From Endocalyx cinctus (lineage: Eukaryota > Ascomycota > Sordariomycetes > Amphisphaeriales > Apiosporaceae), in assembly GCA_001600455.1 (NCBI GenBank), contig BCKC01000001.1, forward strand, positions 3,994,441-4,058,440: a stretch of 64,000 bases of DNA, given 5' to 3'. A model generated the notes under the pieces. It had not been told where the DNA came from. It saw only the letters and a list, made by a program, of their open reading frames with translations, and made no database searches. This document shows, piece after piece, positions 34,084-48,199 of the stretch; the first letter of the stretch is position 1; every line of letters starts with the position of its first letter. The position numbers were made by a program, and so were the translations under genes.

Positions 34084-36011
34084 TCAACGCCCGGAAGATA
34101 CGTATGGGTCCGTGTTCCACGGTCTTCTTAGCACTTCGTCCCGAAGCCGGGGAAGTTCGCGGTGACGGTGCTGCCACGAGGGAGGCGGCAAGCTCGACGG
34201 CGGCATCGCAGTCTCGACCGGAGGCGGGGGCCCCTCCATCGCCATCGCTACTCTTTGGGGCGTGTTCGGCCTGCTCCTCGGAGGATGCGGGGGTGGATGG
34301 GGCGGAGGATAGTGGTGATGGTGGTCGTACGAGTACTTCATTCTCTTTGTCGGTAAAGACGCAATCTCGGGCGAAGGATGAGCGGACAACTTGGCGGTCT
34401 GAGGCGAGGCCGAGCTGCTCGATGCAGTTCGAGGTCGCCCTCCAACCAGGTCTACCGGTACCGCCGCTCCTGCTGATACTATCCTGGAGTGTGGCATAAG
34501 TTGTCGAGAGTCGTCGTGTTCGGCTGGAGAACCAACCGGTGAAGTGTTATGGCCTCCGCGTGGACTGTGATTTTGAGTCACGAATATCAGTTACGAACTT
34601 AAGGAGAAAGCCTCATGAAAGATTCGGACTATTCTTGTCTTTCGTAATAAATCGAAATAGAGAAAATGGCTCGAATGGGAAACTTGGGATTATATTTCCC
34701 GAAGCAACAAACTTACGCGTTCTTGAACCTACACTGCCTCCCGAATTTCTCGCACTGGACGCAGCGTGGGTAATCCGGGTCGCATTTTATCTTTTTCTCC
34801 CGGCAAGTCAGGCAGGCGATCGCTAACCGCTTCCTTGGTTTTCCAGCCTTGGTCACTCCCCAGTGAGCGTTGACGGGCTCCCCATCGATGACGGTCTTGC
34901 AGTGGGTCCCGTCGTCATAGAAGTAGCAAAGCCCCTCCCCAGGTACCTCGGCCTGCCGCACGAACCGCGGTAGGAAGTGCGTCCCCGTCCATATCTTCGG
35001 CCCCAGTCCGTCTTTTCCCAGCAAACCGTCAGACGATGGCGAAGTTGTCGTCGCTGTGGCCGACAGGTTTTGAAGGCTCGGTGGTGATCGGTTCAGGAGG
35101 GATCCCTGAGGCATCCTGCTACGACCGCTACTCTCCGGCCTTACCCCGCTGCCACCCAACATCGTGTTCGGTGATTGTAATGGCTCGATAGCTAGGTTCT
35201 GGTTGATTGAGGGTAGAGGTGCGTGTTGCTGCTCGCTCACGGACCTCTGCGATTTCGTCGCGGTCGGCGTTGAAGACCTCGATCCGAAAACGTACTCGGG
35301 CCTTCTTGATTCCATCAAGTGACTCGGCTGCTGCTGCTGCTGCTGCGTCATCCACCTACTACCAGGTTGGGGCTCGCTCCGCGGGGTGGCGGTATGATGC
35401 TGCTGCCGTTTCTGTTCAGACTCTCGGATCGGTGGAGACAGCGGCCCGGGGAAATCCCGAGATATGGAGGGTAGAAACGGTCTTTCCGGCTCTATTCTGG
35501 GCTCATAAACGCTTCGAGGTTGGCTCGTCGACGCCGACGTCGATGGAAAGTACGAAGACGAACTTCTCGAATAGGGCCTTTCCGAGTTAGCTGACTGCGG
35601 TCGTTCCAAGGGAGATCTGGTGTTGCCGAATAAGGGACTCTGGCGATCGGCTGGTAAGGGCGAGTTCGCTGGCCGGGCCGGGCCGAAGAGGCTGCTCAGA
35701 GATGGCAGTTGTTGTGATGGCGGTGGCGGTGGTGGTAGTAGGGGTGGTCGTCGAGCCGCGTCTCCAGGCAATTCCCTGTGACTCGAGGAAGCGTGTCCCG
35801 AGCCCTTCCCAGCCGACATATCGGTTCTGGTCCTCGGGTCATAGCTAGACATAGGGGGGGAAATCGGTAGCGAACCGTCAACCCCGAATCGATCTTCGGA
35901 GATCCTGGACGAATAGGTCGACGAGCTCGGGCTCACTAACTCGGGAGGTGAACCTGGAATGGATGACGATCGCGTAAAATCTAGTATCGGAAGCATCCCC
36001 ATTAGGCTCAA
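34084..36011 (-). CDS. Zn(II)2Cys6 transcription factor with the cluster in the C-terminal third
   Basis: Join 36011-34717 and 34564-34084; 591 residues. The 152-bp intron (GTAAGT to CACAG) joins FKN|APRGGHNTSP. The N-terminal two thirds (MSLMGMLPILDFTRSSS...) is Pro/Ser-rich, with polyproline and polyglutamine stretches. A conserved block, CYFYDDGTHCKTVIDGEPVN then AHWGVTKAGKPRKR, leads straight into the binuclear cluster with cysteines at 400, 403, 410, 417, 420 and 427 (CX2CX6CX6CX2CX6C). The tail is Pro/His-rich. This arrangement belongs to a conserved filamentous-fungal regulator family. I do not assign a named orthologue. It should bind DNA in the nucleus. The 15.7 kb without genes upstream is consistent with a large regulatory region. 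Confidence 0.88.
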
Positions 36012-39000
36012 GCTCTTTTTCTTCTTCTCTCCTCTGGAGCGAATTTTTGTATAGCCAAATTTTAGAGCATATCAAACTCCAATGAGTATCTTTCTTCCCT
36101 CTTCTTCTTCTTTTCCTCTTTTCTTTATACTCGTTTTGAGAGAATATTTACTTTCCCTCCTCTCTAACTTGAAATAGGTGAGTGAGCGCTGACAAAAGCG
36201 TGAGAAATGCTGATACAGTCGTTAAAAGAATAGGGAACACCCAGGTCTCTTTCTATATCTATCCTTCTTCCAGCGTAAAAGAGAAGCGAAGAGTGTAAAT
36301 GGATGGCCCAGGCGACTTTATTAGTTGTATTCGATGTGCCGGATAAAACGTGTTACAGCGGCGCAGCTTCTTTAGTCCCGTTAAACCCACACTAAAATTT
36401 GTACTGCTGAAAGTTGGCTGGCTGAGAGGATCCGGATAATTGGCTGACGAGACATCAGGCGTTCTTTCGCCTCTATGGAAGGATGGGGGGAAAACGGACT
36501 TTATTAGTCAGTGTTTTTCTTTCTTTCTTATTTTCGACAAGAGGCGTGATTACCGAAGCTACCCAACAACCACTTTTTTTTTTTTTTACGAAGTGGTATT
36601 GACTAACGTTAAAAAGGACCACGCGCGTGAATGAGGCGACAGGTATTTCTGGCGGTCAGATTTCGGATCCTGACGACAGCGGGGTGCAGGTGAGATTTAA
36701 CAAAATGTAAGAAAGCCCGGGTCAGATGTATGTGTATATCTATACGAGCCCGGTCTAGAAATATCCTTCGAGGGTTGAGCTGAGATCAGTTGAATCCTTT
36801 TCCGTGACATACAATTATTATGTATATATATTATCATGTGTGTTACTCGAAATGAGGAATACGGTATGATAAGCTTATTTACTGAAGAAATAAAATAGAA
36901 ACAGAAAAAGAAAAGAAAAACGAGGTGTGTGAGGAATAAAAAAAAAGAAAGAAAAAAAGAAAAAGAAGAAGATTATTCGAAAACGTAAAAAAATGGTTGC
37001 CCCAAAGGTCAATATGAGGGAACTCGGGATTTTCCAAAGGCCTATCTACCTGCCTTTCTATCCCGTTACCCACTTGGTTGGGATGATCTCCAGGTTACAA
37101 CTTGACTAGGGGTCCTAAAGAGGGGATCGTGGTAACATTGGCTTGCTTGCAATAATAGAAATGGACGGTTACCTAGTGTAGCGCTAGATATATGTACATA
37201 TACTAAACTGTTGTAACCGGGCCTTGAACCTCGTTGCAGTAGACTACGACTACTTGACTCTCCATCTACCTTTATGGGTAATTTCATCTGACAGACCCTG
37301 GATTATTAATGTACATTACATATATGTACAAGTATACTATGTATACACACACTTTAGACTTAGACATTCCTTATTTATTCAAAGTAGCCTTTTTTTTTTT
37401 TGGTCCAATTTAGTTCTTTTACCTTTAAGTGAGACGATGATCAAGTCACAAAAAAACTACTACGTATTATATATATATATACACTATAACCGCATCAGTT
37501 AGGGCCCGCTAGCTTCTCTTAATTACGGAATTAGAACTAGCATTGAATCTCTCTCTCATCTACATTAGATATACGGAGTACCTGACCCTGGACTACGATA
37601 CGAGTGTAGGCCCAGTGTAGGCCTAGTAAGGGTAATGTACACACACTACACAAGGACATTCAAACTAAAAGCAGCTTAGATGGAGCGGGTACATCTCTTC
37701 TACACGTGTTTGCCCCATCCCTCGCACTAAAGTCATTGTAGCGTATTCGGGAATGAGAGAACGAAATGAGCTAGCGTAAGGAATTTCCAGAAGCACACGC
37801 GCCATAATCGATTGCCAAGGGGATAGGCTCAGCCCAGGGTTACTACTTACTTTCAAGATCCAAGGCAAATCAGACGATGGAAAAGGGCGGTGCATGACTA
37901 CAATACACTACCGCATAGCTGACCTGATCAGGGGTACTTAGATGGAAGACCGAATATCGTTGTCGATGGGGCCAATTATAACCAAACTCGCTTCACGAGA
38001 GGGTAATCTAGACTTGATATGCTGGTGTATTTGTCAACCCTCTCCTGTAGTAATATACCGAGAGCCTGGATACCTGATAAATAGTTCTCATTAGCAACGA
38101 AAGAGACAGGGTGGCAGGGTGGCAGGGTGGATGAGGAGAAAGAGGGTCTACAATAGTATGATTTCAGGAGAAGATTGCATATAGGTACATCCTACACTAG
38201 CGTACACCACCACATTTTGTGTCCTACTATTCTTGGGAATGTGGAGATGGTACCTACTAAATCTACGCAGACAGGGTTAAGGTGGACCGGCACTTTTTTA
38301 GTAACGGATCTCATCAAAGACAAAAGAAAGAATGAAAGAAAGGAAAAAAAAAAGAGTGATCATCTAGCGTATACTTGTACTATACTGTACTATACTATAC
38401 TACACTATACTATACCTGGTGCATTAGCATAGCAAACAAGGAGGGAACGGCGGTGACATAATTTACCCTAATTCCAGGGCTTCGGGGTTTGACCCGGTCA
38501 TCATAATCCCCATTATCATCGTTCGCTGATAAATATGTAATGTGCCCTCCCTACCCTAGCCCACTCAAGTGCCCAGACGGAGAGGATTACACCTACTTTG
38601 TATACTACTTATATTTGTACATATATACATGATAAGCGGTCGAGCTAGGCGAGCTCGGGTAATGAATCAGATGCATCCATGTACGAGTCTATCTAGTATA
38701 GTGTATGTATCTATGTATATAATAAGGTAATGTAGGATGTATAAAAAGTATGGTCGCATTGAAGGATGTCAGACCACGTGCGAGTAAGATCCGGCAAGAT
38801 CCAAGGGCGGACCGTTATCATATTTTATCGATTGATTTTTATTTGAAAGGCTAGGCAATTAGCATTTGCCTCGTATTATTTTTATTGCTTATGTATGATA
38901 TAATGCGATGGATGAGCCAACGGTAAGTGAGAAAGTCTCCTTTCGGTGTCCGTGACTAAGAGGCACTTGCGATTCATCTGACAAGCCGAAGGTAAATGGG

Positions 39001-40000
39001 AGGGAGGTTATTGTAACTGCTTTTTTTTTCAAGGAGAGAGAAGAAAGAAAAAAAAGCTGGGGCTGTAGGATTAAATTGGTTGATGACAGGATGGATACAT
39101 CTGACTGCCTGCAAGTCATTCAGGAAAAGGTGTTGTTATATGCGCAGTGTAAATGAAAAAAAAGAATCCTACAGACAAAGTAAGCACTATTACGATGCGC
39201 GTAGGCTATCTATGATGGTACCATTAAAATAGTCGAGGTCATCGACCCCTCCAACATTGCATCTTACGGAATGATCGATTGATTATATGATGGTATTGTC
39301 TGTATTATATGTATTGTATTGTATGTCTTGCATGCATTGTACATATAAATGCCGTTCAAGAATGATAATCCGGTTTAAATCCGTAGACTCATATGTGTTC
39401 ATAATACGCAGGAAGACGGTTCTTACAGCGTTAAATTGTTTTATTTCTTACGATTTTGTATAATAACAGCCAACACAGACAAAAAAAAAAAAAAAGTTAA
39501 CGCAAGACGGGCTGTGAACCAACCAACATTCAGTATTTAATCGTCCTAGGTAAGTGACACGATGTAGGGTTAAAGGGTACTACGATACATCTGTATGTAT
39601 ATGTAGATGTAAATGTATATGTAAATGTAAATGTATATGTAAATGTATATGTAGCGTATTATACACTAATGGCTAATAATAAGAAGAACCGCGTACCGGC
39701 ACGTCTGTGTTTAGTGTAGCGCAATACCGGTCCTCTGGGTGCACTGTATGCGCACTTCTGTATATTTTTTTTTTTCACCTACATACCTACCTAGGTATAC
39801 TACTTATGTATACCACCGCATAAAATACTTCAGTACTTACGTATCTCGGTAATTACGGTTCATACGCTACATAACATAATTACTACTTAGTACTTTCGTA
39901 GCCGTGTGGGTACGTAACTACTACATACATACATATATGTATATGTATACACGTACGGACGGACTACGGAGGCACAAGGGCAAAACTGGGTTCTGGACGG
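36012..40000. other. Gene-free region I, upstream of the transcription factor
   Basis: The first 250 bp are CT/GA-rich and probably form the 5' leader and core promoter of the transcription factor. The rest is AT-rich simple sequence: TACGGAGTA at 37572-37580, a GGCAGGGTG triplication at about 38106-38131, TATACTA repeats at 38378-38416 and TGTA-type repeats at 39586-39655. No protein family recognised. Confidence 0.5.
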
Positions 40001-40813
40001 TAGGCCCATCCAATACCCCGAGGGTAGACAGGCAGACAAGGTAGGTGACCTCTCGTTTTATTGGCCATATCTGCCGCATTCGTCAAGTCCTCGTCCGAGG
40101 TCCAGACGCAGGGTAGTGTAGGCGACTGGAACCTCTGCATGGGTCCTTTGCAGGGCCTACAGGTGGTGCAATGGGGCAATGACGGGATATGTCTAACCGG
40201 ACACTACGCACTAAGAACCCAAGAGGCTAATGACGATTCAGATTCCCGGATTGGTCTCTAGGACGATTGCTCATAGGAGGAGAAAACAAGATATATGCAC
40301 TATCGTAGGCATGGCATATGTAGGCTGACTCCTTTTTTGGTGGTCCCTTGTCATAGTCCCAGCCCCAGGCGGCATTGGTTCCTGTCACACGCTATAGCTA
40401 CGGTAGCTGCTTAGCGTGTAACAAGAGCTCGGTCACCTCGAACTATACTAAGTCCGAGTCTGCGATAACGAGGATTGTGACAGACAAGCAGACAAGGAAG
40501 TCGGTCAAAGTAGCGTATCCCAAATACCTACACTACACCACACCATTTTACATTACCCTAGGTACTTCGTATTGCCCTTATCTGTCACGGGAGACATTTC
40601 CTAATTCCATATATATTAATTCTCATCGTCATATTATTATTTTTTTATAAGCTATCTCAATATTTTATTTATATATATGTAATGTAATGTATAAATAAAG
40701 ATAATGCGGAGTGGAATGTTCATATTCGGCAGATCTCTAGGTTAGATCTCTCCAACAATAAAATACAGTACACCACACTACACTACACTACCACACTATT
40801 GTCGGTACAAAAG

Positions 40814-40850
<37 letters not shown>

Positions 40851-43300
40851 GCAAATGATGATTGACAATGATGTTATTTTATCTCTCGCTAAATCTGACC
40901 TTTCTCGGCATGGACTGGCTAGGTACCTTATATACCTCGTAGATACAAGCCAATCTAAAATGAGTAAGGAATGGCTGGGCAGCTGAGCATCTATCACAGT
41001 GCCCCGCCACACATGTTGAATAACTTTATCCACCGAATCCGCCGAGTCGGTATGTATCCATGGATATTACGTGCGGGTGCGCGGTAAGAAAAAGAAAGAA
41101 AGAAAAAAGTCGAGAGAGTGCGTGTAAAGACACCGCTAGCCGGTTCAAGGGAAATATTCCATCAAACTTTTCCAAACGACACGAACAATAATTGCCGGTA
41201 ACTATCAATCACTAACAATTACTTATCAATCACCTAGCTAACCGGGGGGGAAGGGGGGAGGGTTGAGTAACATCAAGTGTAATATTGTATACATCTACGC
41301 ATATGAAAACAACGTAGTGCGGTAGTGTATACAAAAGCAGTCTATACGCCGACTAATAGGATGAAACGGTGTCGTACGCATCCATCGGCAAAGCAGCCGG
41401 TCTTCTCGCATAGCAATTTATATACTACCAGGACTCAAGGTAGTATTGAAGCCGGCAGTTCGATAATATTGGGAGGGAGAAATAGAGGAAGCATTCAAAC
41501 ATATAGGCCATCCCTTTCTTGCAGTGCACTACCTACTTGCATGACTTGTCTTTATTTCTCTCGAGCGGTATATCAATCTCTCAAAGGGTAAGCAACCGAA
41601 CGGAGAGAGAGAAAAAAAAAAGATACAAGAGAAAGCGAGAACGACGTAAGCTAACGAGAGGATCTAGGCGAAACGCCGACGGAAAAATCGGGCGCATTTA
41701 TTTTAACCCACCCCACCTACAGGCCCACCCACACAATAATGAGTGCCGTAAGCGTGGGAGTGGTGGCACATGGGATAAACCTTGAAATAGGTATTAATTT
41801 TTATCCTAAAGGAGTTTCCTACGGCCGATGTTAATAGGCGGCTCAAGAAATTTCCATCATGCACTTGCAGATGTACATCTTACATTACATTGTGTAAGAG
41901 GCACAAGTAAGGAGATGATGAAATCAAGTCACAGGGTCTCTCGAAGGTTGAGTAAGGGTACATTAATAATTTGTCGTATGTAGTTACGTCCGCTCCTTTT
42001 TCCCCTTACCTCTAAATATGTAACATAACATTGTAGGATAACGAGAATGTTAATAAAAAAAAACAATTCTTGAAGAATGCCGGAAACCCGGGTGTCACTT
42101 CAGGGACCACTTGCCTGAAGGACACTAGATATAACAATATGGACCGGTCCTTTTGTGCAGCAGATCATAGCATACTGAAATGGGGGATACATGCCACCTG
42201 AAGACTTTCAACTTACATATACAACATAAAATGTAATGCAGGGCATGTCTGATACACTACGAGCCTCGCGTCTCTCTACCAAATATTCACGTCTCACCAG
42301 TACATTCTCAGCAGGTAAGGTATCGTTTCCACGATAGTACACGTAAGTAATGACTTTGAAAAGGAGAAGAAGAAAAAGAAAGAAGAAAATAAAAGAGAGA
42401 AAAAAATCTTCAAGCCACGAGATCTTACGGTACATAATGCTACATCAATTCATTAATCATCAGCTTAGCGCTCTTCGTTACACGTTGTGTAGTTTTTCAA
42501 GATACTTCCCTTTTAAGTACTCGCGCGCGCCTAGAACTTGCAGCTACAGCACACGCCACACCACGCAGAGTATTTGGCATGAGGACAGGTTCATGCATAT
42601 GAAGATTGGCTGTAGATAATGTCTTTCTTTTAAAAGCAAGAAATAAAACAATCAACCAAATATTACTGCGGCATCGCTATGATGATTTCCCTTAGGTCCC
42701 CCCGCCTCGGAAACTCACCCCTCTTCAGCTACGTACACTAAAGCGCTTTCGGGTACAACAAGCGGATATTTCATCCACGTAACCAACTTTTTACACGTTA
42801 AGTCTCCTTTTACTATCCATTATTGAAAAAAAAAAAAAAAAAAAAAAATAAAAAAAATAAAAACAATAAAAACAATAATAAATTCTACGCTCGCTTTCCG
42901 AGATAAAGCGAATAAGATATAAGTGCCGAGATTGAGTGGGAAAAATAAATATAATAGTATAGATTAGATTGTGTTTGCTTTTTCTTGTACACATGCAACC
43001 ACGTTACACGCCGATTTGGGATACGAGTTCGCCCGCTTACTTTTTTTTTTTTTTTTTTTTTTTTGAGGCTCACCTGAGGGATCAAGAAAAAAAAATTTCC
43101 ACCACCTGAGACTTTCGCCTCATGAAAGAACCGCTGCATATCTACCGCTGCAATAAACATGTTAGATTAGAACCTAAAACTCGGCGGCGTTTGCTATCTT
43201 GTCTCCATCTGGTACTACCTACTGAGATTCCGATGTAACCACACAGACCATCACTACCTAGGTAGATAGATAATCTTGCGTAATTCGAGTCCGTGAAGAA
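40001..43300. other. Gene-free region II
   Basis: Contains an A run of about 27 at 40820-40846, an A-rich tract at 42826-42848 and a T24 run at 43041-43064, plus CACTACACTA-type repeats at 40768-40800. The GC-richer patch near 39960-40260 has a 66-codon frame with no recognisable domain. Confidence 0.5.
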
Positions 43301-43302
43301 AG

Positions 43303-43333
<31 letters not shown>

Positions 43334-46300
43334 AAAAAAATCAAACGGTTTATTCCCCTGGGACTTTGTACGGTACACTACAAAAAAAAAAGCCTAGGCG
43401 CTCCCCCCCTGTGGCTGGCCCGTTCCCCTGTAGATCTTATAACTACGCACTACAGGGAGGTCGGCAATACGTATGAATAACGTGGAATATTCCTTTGAGA
43501 AGATAATTTTGGATATTTTAATCTGGTGGCGTAAACAATAAGGTGACTCTCCTATACTATACTAGTGTCCACGGGTAGTATGTACTTGTATATTTTTGTA
43601 GTGTAAGCCATACTATTCCTCCCTCTCTCGCTTCCTCAACTAAGACGATTATGGCAGCTCAGGAAGGGATCGATAATAGGGACACGTACGTGCGTATCCG
43701 TTTTCCTTGGCTTCGCTTAACATCCGAAGTGGACAAAACAATACATATATAATAAAAGAGCGTATACTATATTATATCGCGGTAACAATTTCTTAACGTT
43801 ACCTAATATGATCTACTACTAATATACGTTGGTATGTACAAGTATGGACGCTACAATTTAAGGGGGAAAACAACGCTATGACGATGTACACCCAGCAAAA
43901 TTCGGGACCGAGTTCGCTTTCGACCCTTACCTGCGCAAATCCTACTGCTACACATTGCTCCCAATCGAGGTCAAAAAGGCAACCTTTGAATTCTTTTGGT
44001 AGATTAAAAAAGGCACGGCACTTTACCGAAACGGTAAATTACCAAATTTGCATTCGTGTCCGTTAAGAAATTATCATGTGACCCATACCCAAAGTTTCTC
44101 CTTAAAATTGGCAAGCCGAGGGAAAGGGTGGGAGGGATGAACGAACGGTTGAATGAGTGAGTAAGTAAGCATCTGAGAGGGCCATTGTCTCTCTCCCTGC
44201 TTACAATCCCGGTTGTAAATAAAATGGGTACGATACTGCTACTGGATCGGGAGCTGGACCGAGGCGCGAATAAAAAGAAAACTAACCCATAAAAAGCTTG
44301 AACAACCCACGTCAGCCTTCGGCTTCCACGTTAGCTTCTAGAAGGACCAAAAATCAGCAAAATTTGGAAAGGCTGATTGACACCGGCCCTTGGTTGGACC
44401 CAAACCCCTCCAAGCGAAGTAACCCAAGGAAAAGAATACACAGAGTGCTACACGGTAAAAAAGAACTGTCGGACAAGGATTCAGTCTACTGATTCTTTTT
44501 TTTTTCTTTAATAAATTTTTCTTTGTACAATACTATAAACCTTACACTTCGCTGCGTACACTACAACTAGTGTACAAAAAAGCCCCGCAGTCGAAAGGAT
44601 AACCGACTTGCCTTTTTTAGCTCAGAAATCCGCATTGCCCACGTCGACCCCCCCTCCCCCTTTTCGTTCCCGCCCGTAAGCGACGTATTTCCCGTCGCAG
44701 TTCGGCGATAATACTCATGATGACGGGATGATCAAGATCACGATGCTGACGATAGCGTCATGCGTATAAGTTTATTTCCCTCTCTATTTCATATTAGCGA
44801 ATAATTCAAGCAGCTGCAAAGAAGAGCGAGGTAAAAAGGTCACGTATACTAGCAGAACTAGGTATTCGTCAGATCTACGGAGTTGGGTGACAGGTCTTAT
44901 TTCCTCATCCCTTTTTTGTTTTAATCCTCTTTTCTTTTCTTTTCTGTCTCTGCTACTGTACCCGACATGCTTGCTTGCTTCCTTTTATGCTTACTTGCTT
45001 ACTTCATGTTTCTTTGCCTACCCGGCGCTTCCCCTGAAACACTTCAGGAATTATCACAACACGTGATCCCCTGTATAATGGATTCGTGATTTTTTTTTTC
45101 TTTAACTCTGCGAAAGGAAGATAAAAAAAAAAAGGGAAAAAAATCCTGAAGGATGAAATTGCCTGCGGCTGACTACCTTGATTCTACTATGTAATTTCAA
45201 TAAAGTACCGATTACCAGAAAAAGAAGAAAAAGCAAACCCCGTAAATAACCAACAACAACAATCCTCGGTGACTCTAAGCGGGATCTCCTCCTTTGAAGG
45301 AGGCCAGGGGAGGATGAAAGAGAAACACCAAAAAACAAAACGACGTGGGTATAATTGATTAAGCATTCATCATGAACCAACGGACAAATAACTTGGCTGA
45401 GGTCGACTAGTGTAGGTTTTTATTTATTTATTTATTTTATTAATTTTTTTTTCCCCTCCATTCATTGGCCCAACCTCTTGGTCATGAGATTGTGGTTTAT
45501 ATCTTATCGGGGGGTTTGTGAGCACTAGTAGGTATTACATTGCGTATTGCGTACTATAGGCTATCATTACTTGCTTCGTAGTATAATAATGCGATCTTGC
45601 GGCGGGGGATCCAAAAAAACTGTGCTGTGCGTGCGTATGTATCTGCAAGAAGAAATCTATTTTTAGGTTATATGTGACGGATAATATAATCCCAATAGCG
45701 GCATGACCCTTTAATGATTCCCCTATCCCAGCAAAATATTAAGTGTACTATGTAAATGGTAATACGGGCTAAGAAGCGGTATAATACGGCGTGATGGATG
45801 AGCAATGGCTTCCTCCGACGTCAATGTGACCTACTACGTATAAGGCCGAATGAACGGTACTTTTTTTTTTTTTTTTTTTTTTTTTCAAAACGAATACGCG
45901 GGGAATATGACGACGAACAAGAAGACGATAATAATAATAATAATCATAATCATAATAAAAACAACAAATAATTATACGTGGGTGATAGAAACTGATTCCC
46001 TATCATACGAAGCAAGGCACGCCAGGATCGTCTGTATGAGTCCAAATCAGCTCTTCAGCGTCCGATAATGGGCCGTTTTGGCCACGGACTCATTATTTGC
46101 CTCTTTTTTTTTGTTCTTATGCACAATCTATGCGAGTTTACGTTTAAAAATTGCCGTTTCTCTCGGTCGCCGCTACGGCGGCCTACATTTGACCCGTTGG
46201 ACGGTTCTACTAATTGGGGTACATTATGAAAAAAGTGAAATAGATCAAAAGGAAGAAGGCAAAAGAAAAAGAAAGAAAAAAAAATTCATGAAACCGGATG

Positions 46301-47100
46301 TCTACCTTACGTATGTACTATGTATGTACGGTAGCAACGAAGAATGCTTGAAAATAGATATCCCCTTTCTCCTAGGAGCGAATTCAATTCACCAACACCG
46401 GGTACTTTTCCAAGGTTCTTCCAGAATAACGCCACGTTGGATGAATCCCGGACCGATCTTAAACGTTTCTTTTACAAAAGGATTCGCTATCCTGCTTTGT
46501 ACAAGTAATAATACATATACGCATACTGCCTTTTTTTTTCTCTCTCTCGTGCATATCCTTCATCGGCGTGGTTCTGGGCAGACAAGGGGACTGGCAGCAG
46601 TACTGGACAGTGTACACTAGTGGAATGTTAGGGAATTTTACCTACTACGTACACTATCGTGAAAAGACAATTTTAGAAAAGCAGTTTTTGCCCCGGCCCG
46701 CTGACAAGCTTCCTTGTTGGCTAGCTGAGAAACCATGTTACATTCTATATGTAGGATTTGATAAAAAAGAAATCAATACATACGCATGATGTATTCGCGC
46801 GCGGGCAGCTTATTTTTCTCTCTCGGTGATCTAAGGAAGAGGGAGGGAGAAGGGAACCATAACCGTCATCCTTTCTCTCTCTCATCTTGTTGCCGGCAAT
46901 TTTGGCTGGTTGGTAATGTATTACATTTTAATAATTCTAATAATTATAGGCTATAGTTATTAAGTTCCCTCGTAATTTGGATACGGGTTACACGACGATA
47001 AGAATGACCAGAGCGAAGTATGGGCTTATCACATTGTCACATGAGCTGTCTTGTTTCGTTGTTGCTTAGAAAATTGATTGAAAGCGACGGCGACCACGTT
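43301..47100. other. Gene-free region III
   Basis: Starts with a C21-A17 block (43303-43340). A T run lies at about 45861-45885, followed by AAT/ATC repeats (45930-45965). The longest frame (46078-46620, 180 codons) is broken by homopolymer coding and lacks any family signature. I see no tRNA or transposon. Confidence 0.5.
43303..43340. repeat. C21-A17 homopolymer block
   Basis: 21 consecutive C followed directly by 17 A, the only long C/G run in the window. The complementary strand has a continuous G tract. Confidence 0.9.
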
Positions 47101-48155
47101 TAATGTTTCATTCGACCATCGTAGTCCTGTCTCGTCTCGTCTCGTCTTGCGTTTCTTCTCCTAAAACCACCCCCCGCCCCCGCCGCAGGTTTGATATACG
47201 ATACGCTATACTACCTAGGTATATACGTACATACACTATTAGTTGGTACACTACGACAACTAAATGTAAGAGGTTCCAAATCACGAAGAGAGGGGTGGTT
47301 GGGGTCTTGATGTGTAAGAAAGTTGTTGCATATCAGTTCATATTTTACAATTAGTGTAATAGCAGGGTCCTGTCTGTCCTGTCAGTTTAGTATAGTGTTT
47401 TTTTTTTTTTACAAGGCTTTGAAACAAAAATGACATGGAGATTTATTAGAGCGAGAAGGAAAAAAAAAAAAAAAAAAAAAAAACAGATTTGTGTGACTAT
47501 GCTCAAAACAGAAATTGACTTCGGAAAGTCGTACCGAGAACGTGTTCAAGAAGCGTGAAAAGTGTATATTGCAACACTATCTGCGCCAACTGACTAGGTG
47601 ATATAAAGTGTAGTGTGTAGTGTACCACGTTCACAAAGTTGCTGGCCCCGACCCCAGATGCAGGGAGGGAAAAGGGAAAGGCTCGAGCGGAATATGATAC
47701 GGTATCTTTGGTGAATTAAGAAAAAAAATAATAAAAATCCAAAATGCAGAATCGATTTATTTACGCTACACTAATTAAGCATAATACCCCATACTCCCCC
47801 CCCTTAGTGTTAGTAGTAAGTCAGTGGTAAATGGCGAATGGTAAATGATAAATGGTGATCAATAGAACTCGATTCTGTTTGTATAATAAACCATATCTAC
47901 TGTGTACAAGTACGTAGTTAGACTCATGTACCTACATTGGTAATACTTATACGTTCTCCCCTAATGCAGTCATGAAACAGTCGATTGCATCCCCGGCATA
48001 ATAGCCCGAATTATAATACCGGGGTCTACGATCGGCACGTGTGACGACGATCAACAAACGGCTACGCCGTCTCCAATGACGAGATTTAATCGATATACTA
48101 TGTAGTCCGCTATACCTAGGTAGTCCTGGTAGTGTAGTGTGTACAAGTAGTTGAA

Positions 48156-48199
48156 GGTAGCGTACGCATACAGTATTACTACTGCTACTGTACGCTACC
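48156..48199. repeat. 10-bp inverted repeat (GGTAGCGTAC / GTACGCTACC)
   Basis: Perfect 10-bp arms at 48156-48165 and 48190-48199 with a 24-nt loop. A stem-loop is possible in RNA or extruded DNA. Confidence 0.75.

Noticed and set aside
40061..40261. 66-codon frame in the 40 kb patch
   Set aside because: Looks moderately complex but has no family match I recognise and no plausible flanking exons.
44298..44492. 64-codon basic frame
   Set aside because: No conserved motif and surrounded by AT-rich simple sequence.
46078..46620. 180-codon frame in the gene-free block
   Set aside because: Contains homopolymer-encoded Phe and Lys runs and no recognisable domain; codon use resembles noncoding DNA.
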